Below, one piece after another: positions 57,301-64,000 of a stretch of 64,000 nt of DNA. The stretch spans positions 1 to 64,000 of the forward strand of contig NZ_LSIC01000141.1 of NCBI RefSeq assembly GCF_001556045.1. The letters are read 5' to 3'. Position 1 is the first letter of the stretch. Each line of letters opens with the position of its first letter. The notes beneath the pieces were generated by a model that saw nothing but the letters and a program-made list of their open reading frames with translations, did not search any database and was not told the origin of the DNA. Both the position numbers and the translations under genes were made by a program. The DNA is from Bradyrhizobium sp. CCH5-F6 (GTDB lineage: Bacteria; Pseudomonadota; Alphaproteobacteria; Rhizobiales; Xanthobacteraceae).

Positions 57301-58046
57301 GCGGCTATCTGAACCGGGGAGCATTGACTGCAGAACGGTTTGTCCCAGATCCTTTCGGGAATAGCGGCATGCGCCTCTATCGCACGGGCGATCTCGCGCG
57401 CTGGCGTGACGACGGCGTGATCGAATATGTCGGCCGAGGCGACCAGCAGGTGAAGATCCGCGGTTTCCGTATCGAGCTCGGCGAGATCGAGGCGCGCCTG
57501 CTCGAGCAGCGCGGCGTGCGTGCAGCGGCCGTGGTGGCCGGCGAGGGCAGGACCGGCCGGCAGTTGTTCGCCTATGCCAGCGGTGAACCGTCCCTCGACA
57601 GCCGTACCTTGCGCGACGCACTGTCCGCCATTTTGCCCGATTACATGGTGCCATCGACAGTGACGGTGCTGGAGCAGCTGCCGCTCACCCCCAATGGGAA
57701 GATCGATCGACGGACACTGCCCGTGCCGGGCGAGGATGCCTTGACGCGCCGCTCCTATGAGGTGCCCGAGGACGAGATCGAGCTCGCACTCGCCAGGATC
57801 TGGGCGGAGCTGCTCGATGTCGACCGGGTCGGACGCAACGATCACTTCTTCGAGCTCGGCGGGCATTCCTTGCTTGCGGTGCGGGTGCTCAGCCGGGTGT
57901 CGCAGGAGATCGGCGTATCGATCGCGGTCTCGGATCTGTTCGCTCATCCCGATCTCGCGTCATTTGCACGCGTCGTGTCGATCAGGCTGATCGAACAGGA
58001 ATTCGACGCCCAAGAGCTCCGGGAACTGGTCGGAGCGGAGCAGTGA
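48315..58046 (+). CDS. NRPS, FAAL-PCP-C-A(Asp)-PCP-E-C-A-PCP
   Basis: A 3243-residue synthetase. Order, with approximate residues: fatty acyl-AMP ligase (1-570; YTSGSTSEPKG at 164), PCP (LGGNSIAA, 608), C (HHIIVDGWS, 800), A1 (YTSGSTGAPKG, 1268), PCP (LGGDSILS, 1660), epimerase (HHLVVDGISW, 1852; VGWFTTAFPV and FNYLGRF), C (HHHIFVDGWSS, 2322), A2 (YTSGSTGTPKG, 2792), PCP (LGGHSLLA, 3180). Aligning A1 by eye to GrsA gives the code DLTKVGHVG, the aspartate code; A2 gives DIEFIGAIA, which I cannot assign. So it should load a fatty acid, add D-Asp (probably beta-hydroxylated) and one further residue. ATG 48315 is chosen; an in-frame ATG at 48264 is possible. Confidence 0.92.
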   Translation: MDRANLVERLREHAALRPERVALRFLEGEGIADELTFAALDVRIRALAAWLQQMGGAGERAVILLPSGINYAVAFYACLYAGVIAVPAYPPEGGPERYAGRLNGILRDAAPRFILAETALRHLIEATLPSLDDVQIVALDTIPPELAAEWRETRPAADAIAFLQYTSGSTSEPKGVCVSHGNLTANERAIEAVAGGTPDDVFVSWLPLYHDMGLIGGLLNPLFTGFTGVLMSPRNFLERPRRWLEAIDRHGGTMSGGPDFAYSLCADRISDETISRLDLSRWRFAFSGSEFVRRATLQKFGDRFARAGLNRRALTACYGLAEATLLVAADDIAENTVSYTLDTAELAAGRITIASEGTDLVACGRTDAYHAIRIMRVDGSAAAEADEVGEIWVSGPSVAPGYWNNLEATRQAFVERDGARWLRTGDVGFIRDSALVVAGRLKDLLIVRGQNVYPTDVEQAVEAEVESVRAGRVAAFPVERDGREAIGVAAEFSRAVLRRSDPETLAQAIGEAVLRQAQEYPAVIVLLNPQAMPLTTSGKLQRSACAARLADNTLDSFMVFERGRRRGGTSLTVPATDTERAVASIWCDALGVAVVHREDDFFVLGGNSIAAGQVAAAIRDRLNVEVELRTFFDAPTLAAFAGRIDALAGAGAGPALPPIAWAAPADRAMLSHAQERLWFLWNMDPAGTAYTVASTIRLKGRLDHAVLSRALGEIVRRHEILRTTFVAKDGRGTQLIHDVMSIGIRHEDLRSHSARERAERAEALKRFELGKPFDLVNGPLLRAVLLQHADDAQELLLLAHHIIVDGWSLDVLLEELAAFYRSGIGQGGRALPSPAIQYADFAAWQRNWLTGGEGDRQLAYWRTKLGDVHPILALPLDRQRPAIQSHAGETIGLSIEGALAARLREVAGKQRVSVFMLLLGAYQVLLHRYTGQNDLRVGVPIAGRRHTQLERLIGCFVNTLVLRTEVAGEASFPSLLHQVKESVIEALSHQDLPFEMLVDGLRPERSGGHNPLFQAKFNYMTAPGGFAGVEGLSADIDIIDLAGSHFDLALDVVDGAVGMNVTFNYATDLFDRPTIARMAAQFGSMLRQIADNAERRVSDFVIDGGNRQAVSRQAATFDFTDVISLHHASSADRQTVIAIRCGREQLTFAELARRSNRVAHVLIDRGVTRETPVALWIERSPAFVTAVLGVLKAGGAYVPLDPKWPPERIRRILKDGSIDIVMAAGETLAEARRLDCLVLDAEAEAVHEEMSSLPVVAAIHPDQIAYVIYTSGSTGAPKGVSVSHGALANYVQAMLQRLKPRRSANMAMVSTVAADLGHTVLFGALASGATLHLLPSDAVFDADAFAQAMREGEVDILKIVPSHLRGLMRASRSADLLPRDALVLGGEACDQALLDEVRRLRPECRILNHYGPTETTVGALTHECTTEREDSPIPIGLPLANLRAHVLDDSLNEVPIGVTGELYVGGAGLARGYRGAASLTAERFVPDPFGDAGERLYRTGDRVRCDGAGRLIFLGRTDDQIKLRGYRIELGEIGRVIRSMPGIDDAVVIQRAIGSSAERQELVAYCVPEDGAGPQADAIKQQLAAIVPDYMVPSHIILLAQLPLTPNGKLDRRALPEPSQDEAAGYAAPAGEIEAAVAAVWCEVLGRERIGRNDNFFELGGDSILSLQIIARLRKRGIRLTPKQIFSQQTVAGLATVAVLSSGTTGNKEKPKANTSTGGEIEPGMRHLMPIQTRFFAEDIANRDHWNQAVLLRPRAQIDWETLRVALAAIVEHHDALRLRFKQVDGAWRAEQGPPPSSSALLWLHAGVAGEAQITELAGAAQASLSLSSGPLVRAVGMDLTDGGQRLLLAIHHLVVDGISWRILLEDLAFAYGQLERGSPVALPPKTDSCASWGERLHAHAATAEIATELPRWLDCDAGASLPCDDDHDSVDCVGDGGEVSLVFDAEVTSRLLEQAPAAYRTQVNDLLLAALVRTISRWSQHDEVMVELEGHGREDIFPDADVSRTVGWFTTAFPVRLKDALDEASLIKEVKETLRAIPNRGLGYGVLRYLGSEPQRDALAQLAEPQIVFNYLGRFDSSIGSTQLFTFAPESVGPSRSASSPMRGWLNITGLVREGRLELSFAYGRKRYRSATVERLAVYYEAALRELVTHCCNGAFGLTPSDVPLAGLAQADLDRLAATLDIRGIEDIYPLSPMQQGMLFHALRDGADDAYVNQIGLELFGVDAGRLRAAWQAASDRHAALRTRFVWQNLSGVAQQVVYRHVTVPFVEEDWRDRSHVDLDAALGETSRRERERGFDLSQPPLQRVRLIRLDDDRHWLIWTHHHIFVDGWSSARLVAEVLQHVGGGTLPTAQGGYRDYIAWLQARDREGADRFWHEALAELETPTLLATALATSRTSGSKGHASVELAVDEELTSRLKSFAKRERVTLNTLIQGAWAQLLRRHTGQSAVSFGVTISGRPAELPGSEEMVGLFINTLPIVDASNPLIIVGDWLRHLQEQNLALREHGWTPLYQIQRLAGHAGQALFDSILVFENYPIDEGLLRGGGPRLGRVAHVTPTNYALAVAVFAAGDRLNIEFNYDRFRFDEAAILRIRDILHDLLERIVANAERVLGDLRSGTDQDARRILDWSGAAGLPSALSADVVTHIEAQTAQDPSAVAIVWGDQRICYGELNTRANALARRLRLWDVGADRLAGIALTRSPDMIVALLAVLKAGGAYLPLDPDYPAERLAYMLRDSGAALVLTQDALLEPLAPVLREAGVEALCIDAPLAPTQDEGGNLHVEVHPDSLAYVIYTSGSTGTPKGVAVARRPLAMHCEAIGRLYRMTSRDREFQTASINFDIAHERWLVPLMTGGSLVLPSKPGLLIDDLASEIARNAVTSIFLPPAYADQLSAALRQSGRRLAIRACIVGGEAWSDIGIKALRGAADVELLVNAYGPTETVIAPTAWIVDDTRLRPGQSAPIGRPVGVRSAHILDSDLNIVPVGATGELFIGGVGLARGYLNRGALTAERFVPDPFGNSGMRLYRTGDLARWRDDGVIEYVGRGDQQVKIRGFRIELGEIEARLLEQRGVRAAAVVAGEGRTGRQLFAYASGEPSLDSRTLRDALSAILPDYMVPSTVTVLEQLPLTPNGKIDRRTLPVPGEDALTRRSYEVPEDEIELALARIWAELLDVDRVGRNDHFFELGGHSLLAVRVLSRVSQEIGVSIAVSDLFAHPDLASFARVVSIRLIEQEFDAQELRELVGAEQ

Positions 58047-58048
58047 GC

Positions 58049-61000
58049 ATGGCCGACACGGCAAGGCCGAGCTTGCGAGATCTGGATCCCGCGCAGATGA
58101 GAAAGCTCGTCTCGTTGGCCAGGGATCGCGGCCGGAGTGCGGACAGGAGCGGCGCGATTGCCATTCCCGCAGTGGCGCGCGGCGGATCACTGGAGATGTC
58201 CTTTGCGCAGCAACGGCTCTGGCTGTTGACGCAACTCGATGGCGCCAATTCCAACTATCACATTCGCGGAGCGTTGCGGCTCTCGGGCGACCTCGATGTC
58301 GAAGCCTTGCGTCGGAGCATCGACCGCTTGTTCGCGCGCCATGAGGCGTTGCGCAGCGTCTTTCGCGTGGTCGACGAACAGCCGCGCGTGATGCTGCTGC
58401 CTGATTATGAACGCGTGCCGCTGCTCCAGCATGATCTGCGCGGCCGGGACGACCGCGATCAGGAGCTCGCGCGCCTCTGCTGCGAGGAGGCTGCGACGCC
58501 GTTCGACCTCGCTCTAGGACCGTCGATCCGCGGCCGGCTGATCCGGACGGAGGAGCGGGACTATCTCTTCCTGCTCACCCAGCATCACATCGTCTCCGAT
58601 GGTTGGTCGATCGGCGTGCTCATGCGTGAGCTCGGTGCGCTCTACCGGGCTTTCGTCGCGGGCAAAGACGATCCTTTGCCGCCATTGACGATCCAGTATC
58701 CGGACTATGCCGCCTGGCAGCGACAATGGCTCTCGGGCGAGCGATTGCAGCGGCAGGCCGAGTTTTGGCGACAGGCACTGGCGGATGCGCCGGCGGTGCT
58801 CGAGTTGCCGACGGACCGGCCGCGTCCGCCGGTCAGGTCGCTCGCCGGCGCGGCCTTGCCGGTCGAGATTGATGCCGAGCTGGCTTCTGCCATTCGCCGG
58901 CTGGGCCAGTCGCATCGAGCCAGCTCGTTCATCATCGTGCTGGCGGCCTGGGCTGCGGTGCTGTCAAGGCTCTCGGGGCAGACGGATATCGTCATCGGCA
59001 CGCCGACGGCCAACCGAAACAGGCCGGAGATTGAAGGCCTGATCGGATTTTTCGTCAACATGCTGGCTGTCCGCGTCGATCTCTCGGCCGAGCCCAGCGT
59101 CGCCGAACTGCTCGGTCGCGTGCGCACTGCCGCGCTCGCTGCGCAGGATCATCAGGATCTGCCGTTCGAGCACGTCGTCGAAATCACTCAGCCGCTGCGA
59201 CGACTGGAGCGGACGCCGATCTTTCAAGTCGTGTTCGCCTGGCAGAGCAACGAGACGGGGGCGCTCGAACTGCCCGGTCTCAAGGCCGAGGTCGCCGATA
59301 TACCGCTCGAGCAGGTCAAGTTCGATCTCGAACTTGCTCTTGGCGAAATGGACGGACGTATTGTCGGGTCCCTGAACTATGCGACGGCGCTGTTCGACGG
59401 AGCGACGATCAGGCGCCACTGGGACTATCTGTTGGCTGTGCTGCGAGCTATGGTTGCCGACGCAGACCAAGTGGTCGATCGAATCGACATTATCGGTGCG
59501 GAGGAGCGCAGGCGCGTTCTCGATGCATGGAACGAGACCGCCTCACCATTTCCCTCCGAGCGTTGCATTCACGAATTGTTTGCAGAGCAGGTAAGAACGG
59601 CGCCGGACCCCGACGCGCTGGTGTACGGAGACGTTCGCCTGAGCTACGGCGAACTCGATGCCAGAGCGAATACGCTTGCGCGGCGCTTGATGTCCCTGGG
59701 TGTGGCGCCGGACCAGCCTGTCGCAATCTGCCTGCCGCGCGGTATTGCCATGGTGGTGAGCCTGCTGGCCGTGCTGAAGGCGGGTGGGGCCTATCTGCCG
59801 CTCGATCCCGCCTATCCGGCAGAGCGACTACGCCAGATTGCCGAGGATGCCAAGCCGCGAGTGCTGATCGCCGACGAGGCGGGAACGGCAATATTCCGGG
59901 ATGGGACCTGTGAGATCGTCGATCCCGGGGTGAATGCGTCCGCCGTCACAGCGCAGGCGACATGCGATCCTAGCGGCCTCGTCGAAGGGCTAAGCTCGCG
60001 TAACCTCGCCTACATCATCTATACGTCCGGCTCGACTGGCCTGCCGAAAGGGGTGATGGTCGAGCATCGCGGCTTGGTGAATCTGGCGCGAACACAGCGG
60101 GCGCTGTTCGAGGTCAATTCGCTCAGCCGAGTCGTGCAATTTGCCTCGTGCAGCTTCGATGCCAGCATCTGGGAAATCGTCATGGCGCTGTGCTCGGGCG
60201 CGACGTTGTTTCTGGCTGGGCCGCGAGAGCATCAGGACACTTCGGAACTGTTCGGCTACCTCGCGGACAATGCGATTACGCATGCGACCTTGCCGCCGGC
60301 GATGCTGCACGGGCGTACCGATCTCGACCGCCTGGCCTCGCTGCGGGTCCTCGTCCTGGCCGGTGAATTGCCCAAGGCCGAGCTGATCAAGGAAATGCCT
60401 CCCGGTGTCGCGGTCTTCAACGGCTACGGTCCCACGGAAGCAACGGTCTGCGCCACGAGCTGGCTGCGGCCGCCGGACTTCGATGGCGACGCCGCCCCGA
60501 TCGGCCGCCCGCTGCCGAATGTGCGGATCTATCTTTTGGACCGGTTCGGGAGGCCCGTTCCGCTCGGCGCGGTGGGTGAAATCTGGATCGGAGGCGTCGG
60601 AGTTGCGCGCGGTTATCTCAACCGGGCCGATCTGACGGCGGAGCGCTTCGTCCGCGATCCCTTCCACGGTGATGCGGAAGCGCGCATATATCGCACCGGC
60701 GACCTTGGGCGTTATTTGCCGGACGGAAATATCGCGTTTCTCGGCCGCAATGATCACCAGGTCAAGATCCGCGGCTTTCGCATCGAGCTTGGTGAGATCG
60801 AGTTTCGACTGAACGAGCACGCCGACGTGGCCGATTCCGTCGTGCTCGTGCACCGGGACCATAGCGGCGATACGCGGCTGGTTGCTTATGTGGCCGCGCG
60901 TCGTAGTGACGGAGCTGGGCTCGATGCCGGTGAATTTGCCGGAGCGATGCGCAATCATTTGCGGGCGTGCCTGCCGGACTACATGTTGCCGTCGGCCTTC

Positions 61001-64000
61001 GTGCGCCTCGATGCATTGCCGCTCACGCCGAGCGGCAAGGTCGACCGCAAGGCACTGCCGGCGCCGGACGACGATGCGTTTGCGCGGCGCCGTTTCGAGT
61101 CGCCGCGAGGCGATGTTGAGCAGGTCGTCGCGAACGTCTGGGCCGAGCTTTTGGGCGTCGATCGAATTGGGCGCAGCGATCACTTCTTCGAACTCGGAGG
61201 CCACTCGCTGCTCGCGGTCCGCATGCTGGAGCGGCTGCAGCGGCATGGGCTGAAATCGGACGCGCGCACGCTTTTCGCAAATCCGGTTCTGGCGGATTTT
61301 GCTGCCAGCCTCGATGACAGCGGAGAAGCCGACGTTCCGGACAACCGGATCACCCGGCAGACTACGACGATCACGCCAGAGATGTTGCCGCTGATCGCGT
61401 TGACGCAATCCGACATCGACAGCATCGTGGCCGGCGTTCCCGGCGGCGCCGCCAACATTCAGGACATCTACGGCCTGTCGCCGCTTCAGGACGGTATCCT
61501 CTTTCATCATCTGCTGTCGAAGGAAGGCGATCCATATCTGCTGGTCGGCCAGATGGCGTTTGCCAGCCGCGATCTGCTCGATCGTTATCTCGACGCGGTG
61601 CGGCAGGTGGTCGATCGCCACGATATTCTGCGAACGTCGATCGTCTGGAATGGCCTGTCCACGCCGGCGCAGGTGGTTTGGCGGCGGGCGCCCTTGGTTG
61701 TCAGCGAGATCGTGCTGGAGGGCGAAGATCCTGCCGACGAGCAGCTCGCGCGACGGTTCGATCCGCGGTTTCATCGGATCGATCTCGGACAGCCGCCGCT
61801 GCTGCGCTTTGCAGTCGCAGCCGATCCTGATCGAGGGCGGTGGCTGCTCCTGGTCTTGCTGCATCACCTGATCGGCGATCATTCCACGCTGGAGGTGATG
61901 CACGACGAGGTCGTGAAGATATTGTCCGGACGCAGTCACGAACTGCCGCCGCCATATCCGTTCCGGAATCTGGTGGCGCAGGTCCGTGGTTCGACGGCGA
62001 ACGCGGAGCATGAGCGCTTCTTCCGTGGCATGCTCGCCGACATCGATGAGCCGACCACGCCGTTTGGGCTGGAGCGGGTGCACGGCGACGGTGGCGGCGT
62101 TGTGGAAGCCCGGCGGATGCTGCCGGAAGGGCTGAACGCAAGGCTTCGTGCCCACGCGCGGCGGCTGGGCGTCAGCCTCGCCAGCCTTTGCCATCTCGCC
62201 TGGGGGCAGGTGGTGGCGCGAAGCAGCGGGCGCGAGCGAGTCGTGTTCGGAACGGTCCTGTTCGGTCGCATGCAGGCCGGCGCCGGCGGCGATCGCACCA
62301 TGGGCTTGTTCATCAACACCTTGCCGCTGCGGCTCGATCTCGATGATAGGGCGGTCGAGGACAGTGTTCGTGACGCACATGATAGGCTGACTGAGCTGAT
62401 GGCGCATGAGCACGCCTCGCTGACGCTTGCGCAACGGTGCAGCGGCGTCGCTGCACCGGCGCCCCTGTTCAGCTCGATCCTGAACTATCGCCACAACACC
62501 ATGCCGGCCGATTTGGCTGCGGACAGGGGCGGCTCCGGCATCGAATGGCTCGGTGGCGAAGAGCGCACCAATTATCCCTTGATGCTGGCCATCGAGGACT
62601 ACGGTCAGGCGCTTGGCCTGACGGCTCAGATCGTCCGCCCGCTTTCGGCCGGTCGCATCTGTGCCTTGATGCAGCAGGCGCTGGAGCAATTGGCTGAGGC
62701 GCTGGACCGCGCGCCGCGCGCGCCGGTCCGGCAACTCGAGATTCTGCCCCCAGACGAGCGCCAGCTTCTGCTGGAGGCGTGGAATCGAACGCAGACGCAG
62801 TATCTGCGAGAGTCGTTCATCGCGCAGTTCGAGACACAGGTCCGGAACTCGCCCGAAGCGATCGCGCTGGTGTTCGGCGCGACGGCGCTGAGTTACAACG
62901 CGCTGAATGCGCGTGCCAACAGGCTGGCGCGGCGCTTGCGGGATCGCGGCGTCGGAACCGACGTCGTGGTCGGGCTGGCGCTCGACCGGGGCGCCGAGAT
63001 GCTGGTTGCGCTGCTGGCCGTGTTGAAGGCGGGTGGGGCCTATCTGCCGCTCGATCCGGATTACCCGCCGGAGCGGCTGGCGCACATGCTGCGCGACAGC
63101 GGCGCGGCGCTCGTGCTGACGCAGATGGACTTGCGCGATCAGTTCGCCGCCGTGCTGGCGGAGACCGGGGCCGAGGCCTGGCTGCTCGACGGAGAGCACG
63201 GCGAGGGTGGGGATGCCGGCAATCTCGATGTCGCCGTTCACGGCGAGAGCCTCGCCTATGTGATCTACACCTCGGGTTCGACCGGCCTGCCCAAGGGCGT
63301 GATGGTCCGCCGTGACGCCGTGACGAACTTTCTGGCGACCATGGCGGAACAGCCCGGCATGACGGCCGCCGACCGCGTGCTCGGCCTGACCTCGCTGTCC
63401 TTCGACATCGCGGTCCTGGAGCTATGGCTGCCGCTGACGATTGGCGCCTGCGTGGTGCTGGCCGATCGTGCGGCGGCGCATGATCCCATCAGGCTCAAGG
63501 CGATCGTGCAGCGGCACGACGTGTCCCTGATCCAGGCGACGCCATCGACCTGGCGCATGCTGCTCGATCACGAGGGTCCCGCGCTATCCGCAAGCTGCCG
63601 GGTGCTGTGCGGCGGCGAGGCGCTGCCGCCGGATCTGGCGCGACGGCTGGTGGCGCAGGCCGGCGAGGTCTGGAACCTGTACGGCCCGACCGAGACGACG
63701 GTGTGGTCGGCGCGCCACCGGCTCGATGCGACGGACGATCGTCCGCTGCTGGGCGGCCCGATCGGCAACACCACGCTTTATATTCTCGACGGTGATCTCA
63801 ACCTGGCGCCGGTCGGTGTTGCCGGCGAGCTCTATATCGGCGGTGCGGGGTTGGCCCGCGGTTATTGGCGGCGCGGCGCGCTGACGGCGGAGCGCTTCAT
63901 CCCCGATCCGTTCGGTCCTCCCGGCGCGCGGCTGTACCGCACCGGCGACGTGGCGCGGTGGCGCTCCGACGGCGTGCTCGACTATGTCGGCCGTGCCGAC
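58049..64000 (+). CDS. NRPS, C-A(Phe-like)-PCP-C-A(Gly), continues past the window
   Basis: Partial gene open for 1984 codons to the window edge, beginning two bases after the first NRPS stop. Order: C (HHIVSDGWS, about 179), A1 (YTSGSTGLPKG, 658), PCP (LGGHSLLA, 1049), C (LLHHLIGDHST, 1272; G of HHxxxDG replaced by H), A2 (YTSGSTGLPKG, 1740). By-eye codes: A1 DAWTVAGVC, like phenylalanine codes; A2 DILQLGLVW, the glycine code. The terminal release domain is not in view. A long antisense open frame on the other strand (59990-63241) is a coding shadow. Confidence 0.92.
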   Translation, partial: MADTARPSLRDLDPAQMRKLVSLARDRGRSADRSGAIAIPAVARGGSLEMSFAQQRLWLLTQLDGANSNYHIRGALRLSGDLDVEALRRSIDRLFARHEALRSVFRVVDEQPRVMLLPDYERVPLLQHDLRGRDDRDQELARLCCEEAATPFDLALGPSIRGRLIRTEERDYLFLLTQHHIVSDGWSIGVLMRELGALYRAFVAGKDDPLPPLTIQYPDYAAWQRQWLSGERLQRQAEFWRQALADAPAVLELPTDRPRPPVRSLAGAALPVEIDAELASAIRRLGQSHRASSFIIVLAAWAAVLSRLSGQTDIVIGTPTANRNRPEIEGLIGFFVNMLAVRVDLSAEPSVAELLGRVRTAALAAQDHQDLPFEHVVEITQPLRRLERTPIFQVVFAWQSNETGALELPGLKAEVADIPLEQVKFDLELALGEMDGRIVGSLNYATALFDGATIRRHWDYLLAVLRAMVADADQVVDRIDIIGAEERRRVLDAWNETASPFPSERCIHELFAEQVRTAPDPDALVYGDVRLSYGELDARANTLARRLMSLGVAPDQPVAICLPRGIAMVVSLLAVLKAGGAYLPLDPAYPAERLRQIAEDAKPRVLIADEAGTAIFRDGTCEIVDPGVNASAVTAQATCDPSGLVEGLSSRNLAYIIYTSGSTGLPKGVMVEHRGLVNLARTQRALFEVNSLSRVVQFASCSFDASIWEIVMALCSGATLFLAGPREHQDTSELFGYLADNAITHATLPPAMLHGRTDLDRLASLRVLVLAGELPKAELIKEMPPGVAVFNGYGPTEATVCATSWLRPPDFDGDAAPIGRPLPNVRIYLLDRFGRPVPLGAVGEIWIGGVGVARGYLNRADLTAERFVRDPFHGDAEARIYRTGDLGRYLPDGNIAFLGRNDHQVKIRGFRIELGEIEFRLNEHADVADSVVLVHRDHSGDTRLVAYVAARRSDGAGLDAGEFAGAMRNHLRACLPDYMLPSAFVRLDALPLTPSGKVDRKALPAPDDDAFARRRFESPRGDVEQVVANVWAELLGVDRIGRSDHFFELGGHSLLAVRMLERLQRHGLKSDARTLFANPVLADFAASLDDSGEADVPDNRITRQTTTITPEMLPLIALTQSDIDSIVAGVPGGAANIQDIYGLSPLQDGILFHHLLSKEGDPYLLVGQMAFASRDLLDRYLDAVRQVVDRHDILRTSIVWNGLSTPAQVVWRRAPLVVSEIVLEGEDPADEQLARRFDPRFHRIDLGQPPLLRFAVAADPDRGRWLLLVLLHHLIGDHSTLEVMHDEVVKILSGRSHELPPPYPFRNLVAQVRGSTANAEHERFFRGMLADIDEPTTPFGLERVHGDGGGVVEARRMLPEGLNARLRAHARRLGVSLASLCHLAWGQVVARSSGRERVVFGTVLFGRMQAGAGGDRTMGLFINTLPLRLDLDDRAVEDSVRDAHDRLTELMAHEHASLTLAQRCSGVAAPAPLFSSILNYRHNTMPADLAADRGGSGIEWLGGEERTNYPLMLAIEDYGQALGLTAQIVRPLSAGRICALMQQALEQLAEALDRAPRAPVRQLEILPPDERQLLLEAWNRTQTQYLRESFIAQFETQVRNSPEAIALVFGATALSYNALNARANRLARRLRDRGVGTDVVVGLALDRGAEMLVALLAVLKAGGAYLPLDPDYPPERLAHMLRDSGAALVLTQMDLRDQFAAVLAETGAEAWLLDGEHGEGGDAGNLDVAVHGESLAYVIYTSGSTGLPKGVMVRRDAVTNFLATMAEQPGMTAADRVLGLTSLSFDIAVLELWLPLTIGACVVLADRAAAHDPIRLKAIVQRHDVSLIQATPSTWRMLLDHEGPALSASCRVLCGGEALPPDLARRLVAQAGEVWNLYGPTETTVWSARHRLDATDDRPLLGGPIGNTTLYILDGDLNLAPVGVAGELYIGGAGLARGYWRRGALTAERFIPDPFGPPGARLYRTGDVARWRSDGVLDYVGRAD

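Noticed and set aside
55788..57947. Long reverse open frame of about 719 codons
   Set aside because: Antisense to the A2-PCP part of the first NRPS, with no recognisable protein.
59990..63241. Open frame of more than 1000 codons on the reverse strand
   Set aside because: It lies opposite the second NRPS gene, whose forward frame has complete C, A and PCP motifs. The reverse product is rich in Arg, Gln and His with no domain; a GC-rich shadow.
52118..63290. Repeated DNA segments such as the YTSGSTG and GGAYLPLDP coding stretches
   Set aside because: These are conserved motifs of repeated adenylation domains, not mobile or CRISPR repeats.

Overview
The window is a nitrogen-fixation island followed by the start of a siderophore-type NRPS cluster. 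Protein sequences (NifH, NifD, NifE with a C-terminal extension, FixABCX, Irr-type Fur), gene order (nifDKENX in one block and nifH in another) and high GC all point to an alphaproteobacterium of the Bradyrhizobium type. A homocitrate synthase gene (nifV) next to cysE and nifW, and the absence of nod genes, suggest a strain able to fix nitrogen in the free-living state (photosynthetic or non-nodulating lineages). No rRNA, tRNA, CRISPR array, insertion sequence or phage gene was seen.

Layout. 1-4.3 kb: nif-linked SUF cluster (sufB end, sufC, sufD, sufS, a NifZ-type protein) and divergent sufE. 4.4-12.7 kb: sigma54 promoter, then nifD-nifK-nifE-nifN-nifX, two NifX-associated proteins, fdxB and an HspQ-like gene. 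12.7-14.7 kb: two unrecognised reverse genes, a Rieske-type protein and an unrecognised reverse gene with its own sigma54 promoter. 15.0-18.0 kb: IscA-type, short NifU, nifS, nifT and a SIR2-like gene. 18.1-25.8 kb: nifB operon (nifB, fdxN, IscA-like, TPR-like, LRV iron-sulfur protein, two NifZ-type proteins, DUF3024-like, a DegT-like protein without its lysine, 2Fe-2S ferredoxin, second Rieske-type protein, truncated haemoglobin). 25.9-27.7 kb: reverse operon. 28.0-29.0 kb: bolA, grxD, 2Fe-2S protein. 29.0-29.9 kb: reverse ArsC-like protein and pseudo-receiver. 30.0-34.8 kb: nifH, nifQ, irr-like, nifV, cysE, nifW. 35.0-38.9 kb: fixABCX and a molbindin. 38.9-42.8 kb: modABC (reverse) and modD. 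43.6-64 kb: TonB receptor, mbtH, thioesterase, TauD/SyrP-like hydroxylase and two NRPS genes, the second cut by the window edge.

The nif part makes nitrogenase (nifHDK), its cofactor (nifB, E, N, X, V, Q), iron-sulfur clusters (suf, nifS, short nifU, IscA types, BolA/Grx), electrons (fixABCX, ferredoxins) and molybdate uptake (mod). Its main units carry -24/-12 sigma54 promoters with TGT-N10-ACA NifA sites. Five intergenic regions have face-to-face sigma54 promoters around one shared set of NifA sites, which ties several unnamed genes to nitrogen fixation. The NRPS part should make an acylated peptide starting with D-Asp (probably beta-hydroxylated), fitting an iron-chelating lipopeptide taken up by the adjacent receptor.
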